Shown here piece by piece: positions 54,301 through 64,000 of a stretch of DNA of 64,000 nucleotides. The stretch spans positions 181,564,373 to 181,628,372 of the forward strand of contig NC_084482.1 of assembly GCF_030035675.1 (NCBI RefSeq), in the 5' to 3' direction. The notes beneath the pieces were generated by a model. That model ran no database searches. It was not told where the DNA came from and saw only the letters and a program-made list of their open reading frames with translations. Each line of letters opens with the position of its first letter. Within the stretch, counting starts at the first letter, position 1. Source of the stretch: Rhineura floridana. Taxonomy: Eukaryota; Chordata; Lepidosauria; Squamata; Rhineuridae. Made by a program: the position numbers and the translations under genes.

Positions 54301-57300
54301 GGAAAAACCCAGAACAGATTTAGGGCCTGTGCAAGGATGGAGAGGAGGAGATCATTCCATTGTACACAATCCTTGAACTGACAGAATGATCTGCTTAGCG
54401 CTATGTTGACTATAATCCAACATTTTCCTTTGTCACGGTGTGTGTGCAAACCCCGCTACTTCATAATGTTATATATCACAGTGTATTCAGTTTCTACTCA
54501 CTTCCACATCTGTGAGTTAAGATGCTTGTCCACCATGACATTAAGTGCACATCGGATATGGTTCCACCGCTTATCAAACACGTAGTAACCTCTTCCAATT
54601 TGTCGACTACCAATTGTGCAAAACTAGGGGAAAATATTTACGTTAGTATTTTCAGTGAAGAAACTTAGCAAATATAAATAGAAGAAAAATATAACAGTTG
54701 CAATAAAACAACGCACAGAAAAGAATCAAAACATTCATGCCTGTCTGTGACTATCTCACAGTTCTGAAATTCAATTTGAGGAATCCAACAGCCTTTCGGC
54801 TCCTGTCATCATACTGTAGGGTTACCACAACAGCTTTTTGTGTCTCAGAAAAATGTAACGTCTACTACAGCAACCGCAACCAATTCAGTGACCCAGTACT
54901 CAGCAGCATTTTGTATTCAGACCCACAGCTACATTTGAATGCACCTTTCCCTACAGAACATAAAAATTTGCTGCCAATTCACATATTTAAAACACACAGC
55001 AAGTGTAAGACAAGTAAAACACACAAAAAGTGTTGGGAAACATACAGCAGCTGGTTGAGGATGACGATCTGAATAAAAACAATCCAGTTTTTCAACAGGC
55101 TCTTCTTTTTCATCACATTCTCCCTCATCACTGGATAACCGAGATGCTGGCTCAGTTGCAGGCAAAGGAGCATGTGGAGATTCATGGACTGATGGAGACT
55201 CATTCGGGGCATTCCCACTTTGCTGGGCTGGGCAGCCTGGAGGCCTTCATAAAAGAGTAATCATTGAATAAATTAAATACCCATAGTCTGTGAGCTTCAT
55301 TCAGGTGGTCCGTGATACGCCCGCATTAAATATTCATGTTAGTTTTTAATCATATTTTATTGCTTCTTTTATTTCTTATATTGTATTTTATGGTATTACC
55401 ATTTGAATTTTATGGAATGCAAATTGTAATGCCATAAGATACAAGATAAGAATGAAAGAAGCAATAAAAATACAATAAAAAATCAGTACCTAGAACAGTG
55501 CACTACAATTGCTACAACAGGAAGAAAAATCATTTAGGAGTCTGCTAAGACCAGCAGCAATTTTCAAGAGGTCCATGGTGAAAAGGTTTAGGAACCATTG
55601 GCTTATACCATATATGTGCAAAATGAAACCTGTAGGAAATGGCACAATGCATTCACAGACCAATTTAACAGGATAAATAGGCAATAAGCATTTGCCTAGA
55701 GGTTTATGACAAGGAGCTTACCCGGAGCTATATGTTAGCTATATGCTAGGCAGAGCAGAGAATAGCAAGAGATCTGTACACTCTTACTCCTTTCTAACTT
55801 TTCTGGTAGTCAAATGTATCAGTCTGATGAATTGAGAGCCAGCCAGTGTTGGTGTAATTCAGCGTTCCCTAACTTGGTACCCTCTGATGTCATGGACTAC
55901 AGTTCCCATCAGTCCCAACCAGCATGGCCAAACAGCCAGGGATGATGGGAGCTATAGCCAACAATATCTGGAGAGCCGCAGGTTGAGTGGGAAAGGCTGG
56001 TGAAGTGGTTTGAGTTCTGCACAAGGACTGAGGCCAAAGTTCACATCCTCACTCAACCATCCATGAAGCTCACTGGATGCCCTTGGACCAGTCTCATGCT
56101 CAGTCTGATATATATCTGCCAGGGTTGTTGTGAGGATAACATGGGAGGGGGAAAACGACATATATTGCCTTGAATTTCCTTTGGAGGAAAGACAAAATAT
56201 AAATGTAAACAAACATCTCTTTCAAGCATCCAAGCTGTATTCCAACATCATGTTAAAAATACAGTTTTAACTTATATGCACATGCACAAAGAGCAATTGT
56301 TTTTTACAAAGAACAACCACCTTTGATGAACTGGACACCTACAGACTCCTGTTCTAGAAGGTTGGGGAACCCTCCAAAAGATCATGGAATTGACAGGGGC
56401 AGGAGCTGCAGAGGGAAATTGGTGAAAACCTTCTCTCTTTTACATTAATGCACACCTCTACTGGATCAAAAACAACACATTTCCCCAAGTGATGTTTCCG
56501 ATACAGAAAATAAAGGGGATAGATCATAGCTGAAAGGAACTATGTGAACCATCCCTAAATTGGAAAAGCCTTAGGTTAATATAACCCCTTCTCTTTTGCT
56601 TTACAATAGTTCCTCAGACTAAACTTACCTTACATACATTGCCTGGGAAACCCCCCCCCCCCAATGCTTACATGTGTTGATTTGGTTAAAAAAAATCCTA
56701 AGGCAGACCAGCTGCAGAAATGTAAATATCTCTCATCTCTAGAGAGAGGCATATGATCATTCCTGGTTTCCAATTCAGAAGAAAGGAGGCTTTGGCTTTT
56801 TCAATTACTTGGCATTTACATCCTTCACCATGTGCTCTATTAATGTCTTCATGTTTCTCGACTGTAGAACAGGTCAATATGACTGCAGCCTTACCCTGAA
56901 AACATCTAGGTGGTCTGATTATTCACCTTCATTAACTTGTTACTGGGCTGGGTTTAATAAGCAGAACTAATTCACATCTACCCAGAGATCTTGAAAGTAC
57001 AACATAAAAATATGTTACACTGTCACCAATATATGCATAGCAATTCTAATGTGAGACTATGGCACGTGCCAGGGCAAATAGCTAGGGTGAAAGGATCTTA
57101 AAATGGGAGAGCTGGTGCTACTTGAATGACACAAATGGAGATGGAGTAGACAAGCAAACATTTACCAGGCAGAATGCTAAATGTCACAATTCCTCAAGTT
57201 TCTTCCCTAAAAGGCTACCAGACTCACCCAGTTGATATTATTTACCTTGGAAGACTGGGGGTGTGAGGTTTGGGTTTATTAGGTACTAAAGGCTTTGATT

Positions 57301-60300
57301 CTATAGGAATAACTCCATGAGAATTTTGGTGCAGCTCCTGGGAAGTTCTTGAAGGAGAGGGATGTGGTTCCCTGAGAGGGGGCATCTGCTGATGATGATC
57401 CAAATGGCGGAGTAATTCTTTTTCCCTGGTTTTGCTTTTGTGCTCAGCTAGTAATAAATCAAATCGTTTCCTTCGACCCTGTACAGCTCTCCGTTGAGTT
57501 AGGGAATGTGTCTGCAAATTAAAAGATAAGAGATTACTACCTGAAGAAGTATGGTAGAAGTTATTTGTCGCACCCACGCACGCACCCCCCCCCACCTTGA
57601 ATATAGGAAGGTTATGTTTAGCAATCTACTAATGGAGATTTATCCTGGTTGCTTTTACGAAAGCAGGGCACATATGGGGAAGGGAGTAGTGTGGTTAGTT
57701 ATACAGCATTTTGGATTTGGAACAAAGGGGCTGGAGAGGAAGTAAGGGGGAGGAGACACAAACAGACAGACCAGGACCCTCCATAGTGCAAGTAAACCTG
57801 TAATTCCCAGTTAGTGACCGCCCTAGCTGACTTATGAGGGCATTAAAAACCCAGACATGTAGCTTCACATGGCATGTGCTGCTTACTAAGTCCTCTAGAT
57901 CAAATTGGGCTTGGGCTGGATGCTAGCTCCAGAAGAACTGGTAGTGGTGGGGTGCCTTGGCCAGGGAGGAACCCCAGCCTAATTCTCAGAGCCCAAAATG
58001 GGCTGAAGGAGGAACACCAGGGATACAGAGAGGAAAACGAGACAGTATTTCGTAACTCCGTTATACCTATCCTATCTCCAGCTACATAAATACGCATACT
58101 GGCCTGCAGTAACACATGCAAAACTTTCACAACAGACCTGCAATTCCACACTCCATGTTTGTACCTGACATTAAGAAGATATTAAAAGTGGGCATTAAAC
58201 TCATGAGACATTATTATTATGGAGCTTCTTATCTAATGATAAATCAAATTCAGTACATATGGTCCTAGCCGTATCTAGAACAAGACTGTTTAAAGAATTA
58301 GCATTTGATCATGTATCCAAATTCCTGTGGTGCTTGTGAAATTCCTAAATATAGAACTTGATCAAAAGAAATACTGTAATAAAAATAATAATATCAATGT
58401 AGACATGGAAATGCCATTTTGTTAAATTATGTTAGCTGGTGCTCCCTCTGCTGACAATACAGGAGTCGTGCACAGAAATTAAAAGGTTTAGTCTACAAAC
58501 CATTCTTTTACATGGTATAGCTATAAATACATTACACTACATTTTTAGTACCCAGTTCAAACCCAGTCACAGATTCAAAGCTGCACATTATCTAAGATAA
58601 TAAGGACCATGATGAAGGATGCAGTATTAGCCTAGTAAGGGAGCAGAGATGACTCTGTGAATGTAATTCAGACGATTTCTCAACTGAATTTTTATGCAGG
58701 TATTACTTAACATTTTTATCTTTTCATATGGATTATTTTATAAAACTGCAAACCCGGTATTTGAATTTTCTCATTAGAATTCCCTGTGTTTCCCATGTGA
58801 AAAGAAAATAATATGTAAATAGAATTATATAGTAAATAGAATTTTATTTTTTTTAAAAAAGTGGGAGACAGGAAAGTTTGTGGGGTAGGACTCCAGGCAT
58901 TCGGATAAGGAACCCTACAGAAGTGATTGTATTGTCTGAATATACTTTAATGAAGACTTGAGTTAAACAAGATTTTTTTGCCACTACAGTCTAGACCAGC
59001 CTTTCCCAACTAGTGGGCCACCAGGTGTTGTTGGACCACAACTCCCATCAGCCTCAGCCAGCATTGCCAATGGTGAGAAAAGATAGGAATTGTGGTCCAA
59101 CAACATCTGGTGGCCCGCTAGTTGGGAAACGCTGGTCTAGACCTAGCCGTCTTCCTAACCTTCTATAACACAAGTTTCTACATTGCTTTCAGGGGTTGTT
59201 TGAGTCACCTAAATTTACTTTGACTTCTCTGTCCTGTCATTCAGGAAACTTAGTTCATTAGGAAGGCATCCTACCTTGCATGTCAAAGACCTAGTACAGG
59301 GTTTCTTTGTTTCTATGTCAATGACGCCACAGTAGATATCAGGATCAAATTCTCTCTCTGTTAAATGCAAAAAATAAAAATCCGATTACAATATATGGTC
59401 TGTATAGAAACCGAATTTGATTACTTTAATGCACAACTAATCTCAGAATTGTTTTTGAGATACGATAGTGTGCAAATATATCACCACATTTGTATTTTTC
59501 TTTACACCTAGGCCCTTATTCTCTGTAGAACTCAAGAGACAGAAATCACATGGAAACTCTCAAAACAGCACATGTTGTAAAGAAAGATGTTTATACCTGC
59601 CAAAATTCAATGACTGTCTTCCAGATATGGTCTAGGCTATGGACCAAGTGACCTGTATATGAACAAAAAACCCCTACATATATAGAGTTAAGTGCTTTTC
59701 TACAGTTTTCAAAGGAGCCATTCCCATGCTCAGAGTCACCACACGGTTCATGGGGTGCCTCATTTGCTATCAAAACTTCCAAGTTGAAAACCACATAGTA
59801 CGTAGAACTCAGCTCTCTTTCTGACGTGACTCCTTTCATGTTGATTAGTTTTTTGTTTAAAGGGGCTCTGTGTGGGGTTTTTTCTTGGTTGTAACATTCA
59901 CCAACTCTTGGCTATGTACTTTCTGTAGTGACAATGCATTTGTTGTTACGATTTTAAAATTTAATAAAAATAAGTTTAAGGGGGAAAAAAAACTACATAG
60001 TAAGACCAAACTGCGTAGACTCCTTTGGTTCTTGGCCTATATCTATGGCTATTTCTTGCACCAGGAAAATGATTTCATACACTTAATTCACCTGAGTAGA
60101 TTTAAAAATAAATAAATTATACTTCAAATGAATAACACTCTAAAGGAAATCGTAGAAGTCTTCACTATTAACCAGCACTAACATATTTAGCTTTGTGCAT
60201 TTCAGCTCATGCCACAAAATTATGATTTAAGGCACATTTAATAATAATAATGGGTAAGATCCAAGGAAGGCTGGGTGAGGTACATATGTGTACATATTTG

Positions 60301-63300
60301 GCTGATTTTTCTGACTAGCAGGATCTCAAAGGGTGCTGCACCAGAAGGTTCAAGAGAGGGGCACCAGAAGAGGGGAGCCAGGTAATACCCGTGCATGAAC
60401 AGAACGTCACACGTGGAATTTTGGATCCAACCAATATTTAGTATTTATATAGCATTTTTCTTCTTGTACAATACCTGTGTTTGGATGTCACACTAAACTA
60501 TGGTTTAGCAAGATGTGAATGAGCCCTTCTCCCGGGTTTGTGTAGTTCCTTCTCCCTTCCAAACCCAGAACTCTGGTTAACATTAATTACTGGTTTGTTT
60601 TAACTAACCATTTCAGAAAACATTGTTTGAAGTTGGCTCGTTTGAAACTAATCATAGCTAATGTTACCCACAGTATACCCGTTAACTAAAACTGCAAGAC
60701 AACACTTCTCAGCTCTTGCCAGCTCTTAAAAAAAAACTATTAGCACTTAATATAAAGAATTGTCTTCTAAAAATTACCTGATAATCTCTTGTGTAAAAAT
60801 TTCCTATTATTTGTACTCTCATCTTGCTTCTTTTCCAAGTATGGAGGCACAGAGAGAAGACCTTTACCATTCAGTATCTGTCCAGGGGAAGGCAAGGGTG
60901 GCTTTGGTATTGAGGGATTAAGGCCAGTCTTTATTGAGGAGCTCACAGTAGTAGAACAGGTTGGACCAACAGCAGGTTTCGATAGTGCACCATCTATCTT
61001 TGGATGTATTTTTTCCACTTTGACAGATGGAGTCATGCTGCAAGGAGGAAATATTTTATTTATTGCTTTATTATAAAATATGTAGACCGCTTTTCACCAC
61101 AGATGTTGTCCCAAAGCATTTTCCAACAGAAAGTAAAACAACTCAACATTTAAAAAACACATCTAGAACACAAATTAGCACCAGCACACAATCCTAGCTC
61201 CAGAGCAGATCAGCCAAGCCCTCAAAAAGATGGGTTTAAATTAAGCGTCAAAAGCTCATCAGGGATGTAGCCATCCATGCCTCTAAGGGGAAGGAGTTCT
61301 ACAGCTGGGGCTACATTACTTAGAAGGCCCACAACCACACACAGAGAGCAACATTTGCCAATATAATAGCCTCCCCACCTGGTTGAACAGACAGCCCAGG
61401 CTGGCTGATATGGGGAAACACAATCCATCAGGTACCTAGATCCCAAATTACATTGGTGGCCAGTGTAGTTCCTACAAAAACAGATGCTATATGACATGGC
61501 ACTGAGGTGCCAGCCAATACTCTGGAGGCAGCATTCTGTATTAGCTGCAGTATCCAGCTATCTTCAAGGGTAACCCCACGTAGAGCACATTAGAGTAAAG
61601 CGAAAACTGAGGTTACCAGAGCATTCAAAACTGTGGCCAAGCTGTTTCAGTCCAGGAATAGCTGCAGATGATGAGCAAACCGTGGCTGGCAATAGGGACT
61701 CCTAGCCAATCAAGCCACCTGGGATTCCACTTACAATTATGGATCTAAGACCACCCTAGACCGTGTACTTGCTCCTTCAGACAGACTGCTAGTTCATCCA
61801 GAATAGGTCAGATTCCCAATTCCCAAATATCAGAACCACTCCCAACAGCACCTCTGTCTTATTAAAATTCACCTTCAGTTTACTAGCCCTCATCCAGCCT
61901 GTTACTACCTCCAGGCAGCAGTTTAGCAGACATAGCTGCATCTGGTTCAGAAGGCATGGTGATAAAGAGCTGGGTCTCATCAGCATACTAATGACATACT
62001 GAGTACACTAAGACCCAAACCTTTGACAACATCCAGCAGCTTCATATTGATGTCAAGTACCATTGGAAACATAATAAAACCCGAATAAAGATTTTTACAA
62101 CAGAATAAAGACCCTACAATACAACTGTACAATGCGTTTTTTAATGTTTAACCTTCACTTATGGTTTTTGAGGTATATTTTCTACCCTAATGAGATTTCC
62201 AATGTATGGTGGACTGACATCTTGACCCCTGATAACATTTGTGTCTGTAGTGTCAGAAGAGGTGTGCCTGACAATACCCAAACACTCAGAGCTAGAAAAC
62301 ACATATGCAGAGGTGGTAGAATGTTTCTGTACATTTGACTCCAGTGTCCCTGACAATTTTTCTATGAAAACACAATGGGTGCTAAATACACCCCAATGCA
62401 TTTTGTGCCTTTTTGTTTCCAGAAGAAAAATGGCTGAAATCTGGGGATGTTGTACAGGTGACATTTTGTGGCAATATCCCAGAAAGAATACCCTATAGGC
62501 CTACTTATATGTAAATTGCACAATGAAAGCTGTGCCAGGGTAATGTTTGTGTCCCACTTAAAAAAACTAGAGTCAGTTAGACCCCACATACTATATATGC
62601 AAGTTTTTGTATTTATTATTGATCCCCATGAATTATGTGCCACTATTCTGTTTTCCTGGAAAAGCCAACATCTCAACCAAGGGCTCACACTAGTGCAGAT
62701 CTAATACTTGGGTGAATCCTATGGGCTAGCCCCATTCTTCACCTTTTGTACCAGGTGAATTAGTCTCTTCCTTCTCTTTTCAGCATTAACCATAGTGAAG
62801 TACACCACACCATACTTAATGATAATCATTGTTATCTTTAACAATTATTTGTAAACCAACCACAGCCTGGTTTAATGTAACCATAGTTGCTATTAGTTCC
62901 AGTACATAAATAATACTATGCTAGTGATACTAGATGAGAAAAGGAATTGGGGGGAGGGGAAGAGATGCACTGCAACTGCTCTGGGTCGTAAGCCAAATGC
63001 TGGGAAGGAGCCCTAGGCCAAAATGAAATATGCCTTTCCAGATGAGATACACAAAATTTAAAGAGAGAATATTTATGCCAGCGCTAAATGTTAAGGCTTC
63101 TTTTGCAAGAGCATACTCACATTTTATCATGGGGACCTTTGCTATGTACCAGATGCATTGGCCTATTGTTTCCACTGATTGGCAGCTTTTCTTTGGGCGA
63201 TTTCAATAACTTGGAACTGGATGATGATGATGCACTAGTACCTCCACCACTGGATGAGCGACTGCTCCCACCTCCGCTGCTACCTTTGCTTTTTGAAGAC

Positions 63301-63376
63301 AGAGATGAAAAGAGGGAGAATACTGAAGAGGAAGGAGGGGTTAAAGGTGGCTTGCTGGAGGAGCTGTGTCTTCTTT
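51302..63376 (-). CDS. ATXN7: ATXN7 (ataxin-7), C-terminal eight coding exons, 5' end outside window
   Basis: Coding exons in transcript order are 63376-63121, 61037-60778, 59357-59275, 57511-57246, 55244-55046, 54623-54502, 53428-52483 and 51319-51302. All have GT-AG borders and matching phases, 2150 nt in total, giving about 715 residues ending HQPKARP as in human ataxin-7. Ataxin-7 anchors the deubiquitinase module (USP22, ATXN7L3, ENY2) to SAGA in the nucleus. The SCA7 zinc-binding domain is visible as Cys-X10-Cys-X5-Cys-X2-His, split over the third and fourth exons of this set. Two KKRK basic clusters in the large exon match known nuclear localisation signals. Serine-rich tracts are conserved in character. 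The N-terminal exon with the polyglutamine tract lies beyond 64000. No frame break was seen. Confidence 0.97.
51320..52482 (-). other. ATXN7: ATXN7 last intron
   Basis: A 1163-bp GT-AG intron (donor GTATGA, acceptor GTGAAAG after a T-rich tract). No repeat recognised; an A-run lies near 52297-52320. Confidence 0.8.
52483..53428 (-). CDS. ATXN7: ATXN7 large penultimate coding exon
   Basis: A 946-bp exon with acceptor CTCTCTAG and donor GTATGA. It encodes KIPPATSNTTLVRAPHRTNS through QGLMNNSILHQ, 315 codons, serine-rich. Two KKRK clusters (GKKRKNSS and GKKRKCSP) are likely nuclear localisation signals, and GRGPPTGSPAESIKRMSVMV is strongly conserved. If the donor is not used, translation ends two codons later (Val, stop), so intron retention would change the C-terminus only slightly. 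Confidence 0.97.
53429..54501 (-). other. ATXN7: ATXN7 intron, nothing recognised
   Basis: GT-AG intron without identifiable repeats; several short open frames are without motifs. Confidence 0.6.
54502..54623 (-). CDS. ATXN7: ATXN7 coding exon, FCTIGSRQIGRG segment
   Basis: Acceptor CCCCTAG, donor GTGAGT. It encodes FCTIGSRQIGRGYYVFDKRW, then NVMVDKHLNSQMWK. This is one of the best conserved ataxin-7 blocks after SCA7. Confidence 0.97.
55046..55244 (-). CDS. ATXN7: ATXN7 coding exon, acidic proline-rich linker
   Basis: Acceptor TTTATGAAG, donor GTATGT. It encodes PPGCPAQQSGNAPNESPSVH, then ASRLSSDEGECDEKEEPVEK and DRHPQPAA, collinear with human ataxin-7. Confidence 0.96.
55833..56215 (+). 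mobile_element. MIR-like tRNA-derived SINE, split by a hAT MITE, in ATXN7 intron
   Basis: 55833-55859 is the head (GAGAGCCAGCCAGTGTTGGT). The body resumes at 56000 (GTTTGAGTTCTGCACAAGGA) and runs through AGGGTTGTTGTGAGGATAAC and TTGGAGGAAAGACAAAATAT AAATGTAAACAAACA. The MITE at 55860-55999 sits inside it. Confidence 0.7.
55860..55999. mobile_element. 140-bp hAT MITE inserted in a SINE
   Basis: Termini CAGCGTTCCCTAACTTGG and AGTGGGAAAGGCTG, interior halves inverted around CCCATCAGTCCCAACC. The flanks GTGTAATT and GTGAAGTG match at 5 of 8 positions, consistent with a decayed duplication of the SINE's own sequence. Confidence 0.65.
56216..57245 (-). other. ATXN7: ATXN7 intron (part), nothing recognised
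   Basis: A C-run lies at about 56651-56662. No gene or element boundaries seen. Confidence 0.5.
57246..57511 (-). CDS. ATXN7: ATXN7 coding exon, second half of SCA7 domain
   Basis: Acceptor TTTAATTTGCAG, donor GTAAAT. It begins THSLTQRRAVQGRRKRFDLL, supplying the zinc-ligand histidine and the basic helix known in SCA7 domains. It ends KPKPHTPSLP plus two bases of an Arg codon. Confidence 0.97.
57512..58996 (-). other. ATXN7: ATXN7 intron (part), nothing recognised
   Basis: No supported repeats; an AATAATAATA tract lies at about 58379-58392. Confidence 0.5.
58997..59134. mobile_element. 138-bp hAT MITE, exact 8-bp duplication GTCTAGAC, in ATXN7 intron
   Basis: Termini CAGCCTTTCCCAACTAGTGG and its near inverse; GTCTAGAC at 58989-58996 and 59135-59142. 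Same length and termini as the copy at 39205-39342. It lies 141 bp downstream, in transcript sense, of the exon at 59275-59357. Confidence 0.88.
59275..59357 (-). CDS. ATXN7: ATXN7 coding exon, first half of SCA7 zinc domain
   Basis: Acceptor TTTAACAG, donor GTAGGA. It encodes EREFDPDIYCGVIDIETKKP followed by CTRSLTCK. It carries three cysteines of the SCA7 Cys-Cys-Cys-His cluster; the histidine is in the next exon. Confidence 0.97.
59358..60777 (-). other. ATXN7: ATXN7 intron; possible unnamed repeat at about 60480-60690
   Basis: AAACTATGGTTTAG and related palindromic blocks near 60495 suggest a repeat. The rest is unremarkable. Confidence 0.4.
60778..61037 (-). CDS. ATXN7: ATXN7 coding exon (second within window)
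   Basis: Acceptor CCTCCTTGCAG, donor GTAATT. It completes the Ile codon and encodes MTPSVKVEKIHPKIDGALSK through NRKFLHKRLS plus one base. It matches the region just before the SCA7 domain, including LPSPGQILNGKGL. Confidence 0.96.
61068..62060 (-). mobile_element. Old L2-type LINE in ATXN7 intron
   Basis: TTTATTGCTTTATTATAAAA and antisense 3' UTR at the low end. At 61789-61986 the - strand reads VTGWMRASKLKVNFNKTEVL, the block after the YADD motif. Many frame breaks. Same strand as ATXN7. Confidence 0.7.
62061..63120 (-). other. ATXN7: ATXN7 intron; unidentified sequence with internal similarity
   Basis: 62250-62370 shows two loosely similar blocks (GCCTGACAATACCCAAACAC and CCCTGACAATTTTTCTATGA). 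No family recognised. Confidence 0.35.
63121..63376 (-). CDS. ATXN7: ATXN7 coding exon (first within window)
   Basis: Acceptor CCCTTCCAG, donor GTGAGT. It encodes RRHSSSSKPPLTPPSSSVFS, then a serine/glycine-rich stretch and SGNNRPMHLVHSKGPHDK, ending with two bases of an Ile codon. It is low in complexity but clearly collinear with mammalian ataxin-7. Confidence 0.95.
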
Positions 63377-64000
63377 CTGGAAGGGAAAAAGAGGAGTATG
63401 TTTTAGTCACCACTGAGAACATAGTATTAAACTAAGTTGAAACTGAACCTTTTTTGCTTCATTGCATGTGGGTATAAAAGCTTATTTTCCAGAAAGCCTC
63501 TTAACATGGATTGCCGTTACGTGCTTGCTTTCCAAATTGTACCTGCTGTTTTTATGTGCTGCTTTTGTTTTCCTGTTAATCTTGCTGTTTATTGGTGGTA
63601 TTGTTTAAACTTTGTACACTACTGTGAAAATGTTACATAAATAGCAGTACACATTTTAAAATAAACAAAGATACTTGCTTGTGCCATCTTACCATTGTGA
63701 TAAAACAAATCTCCAAGTGCTGCTATCTCTTTATTGTAGCTTGTCTTTTGCCTCCCATAAATCATCCCACTCTCTCCAAGCTAACAGTTGGCAATGGAAC
63801 GAAGCAGAATTTATTTGTCTGAAAGTAGCGGGCACTAGGAAGTGGGAGGCAGGCCATTCTCAGGCTCAGCCCCTATGCTCCTACAAACCCCAATCGACAA
63901 TACAGGTATAATATTGAATTGTCCTATTGTAATGATTACTGAGATAATGTGTGAAGCGCTCGGACTTCAAACAGAATACCTTCCTTCAATTAAAGAATTC
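63377..64000 (-). other. ATXN7: ATXN7 intron, continues beyond window
   Basis: Lies 5' of the first exon seen here. No element recognised. Confidence 0.7.

Overview
The window is vertebrate nuclear DNA, most likely from a squamate reptile (lizard or snake). It carries two split genes with canonical GT-AG introns, a dense load of CR1 and L2-type LINEs, a SINE whose 3' end resembles the Bov-B LINE (the Sauria SINE pattern), a second tRNA-derived SINE family and many short non-autonomous hAT DNA transposons. There are no operons, bacterial genes or CRISPR arrays.

Two host genes are supported exon by exon. PSMD6 (26S proteasome lid subunit Rpn7) lies on the + strand in eight coding exons between 21940 and 41758. 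They join without a frame break into a 389-residue protein, the length I recall for human PSMD6. ATXN7 (ataxin-7, SAGA deubiquitinase module) lies on the - strand. Its last eight coding exons run from 63376 down to 51302 and encode about 715 C-terminal residues; the 5' exons, including the one that carries the polyglutamine tract in mammals, lie beyond 64000. The genes converge tail to tail, as I recall for human chromosome 3p14. The ATXN7 3' UTR appears to run to about 46.5 kb and the PSMD6 mRNA appears to end near 42.0 kb.

Layout: 1-21.3 kb is intergenic and repeat-rich, with CR1, L2 and hAT fragments and a long palindrome near 13.3 kb. A Sauria-type SINE at 21341-21648 abuts the PSMD6 CpG-rich promoter at 21.7-22.1 kb. 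PSMD6 introns hold L2 copies (one with a 448-codon open frame), hAT elements, a GA-rich minisatellite, and a palindromic element that received both a solo LTR and a hAT MITE. The 42.0-46.5 kb gap holds a young CR1 inserted in an older CR1. From 46.5 to 51.3 kb the sequence is AT-rich with no repeat I recognise, consistent with a long ATXN7 3' UTR. ATXN7 introns carry a further L2, hAT MITEs and a SINE.

The two genes do not act in one pathway; their adjacency is positional. PSMD6 is a ubiquitous proteasome lid subunit, and its promoter shows an NF-E2/ARE-like site of the type NRF1 uses on proteasome genes. I found no clearly new biological system. The most notable signals are the nested transposon stacks, several hAT insertions with exact 8-bp target duplications of a shared CTA-centred pattern, and a 47-bp perfect hairpin element 22 bp past the PSMD6 exon 6 donor. 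Names and boundaries rest on reading the sequence and on memory of the families; no search was run.
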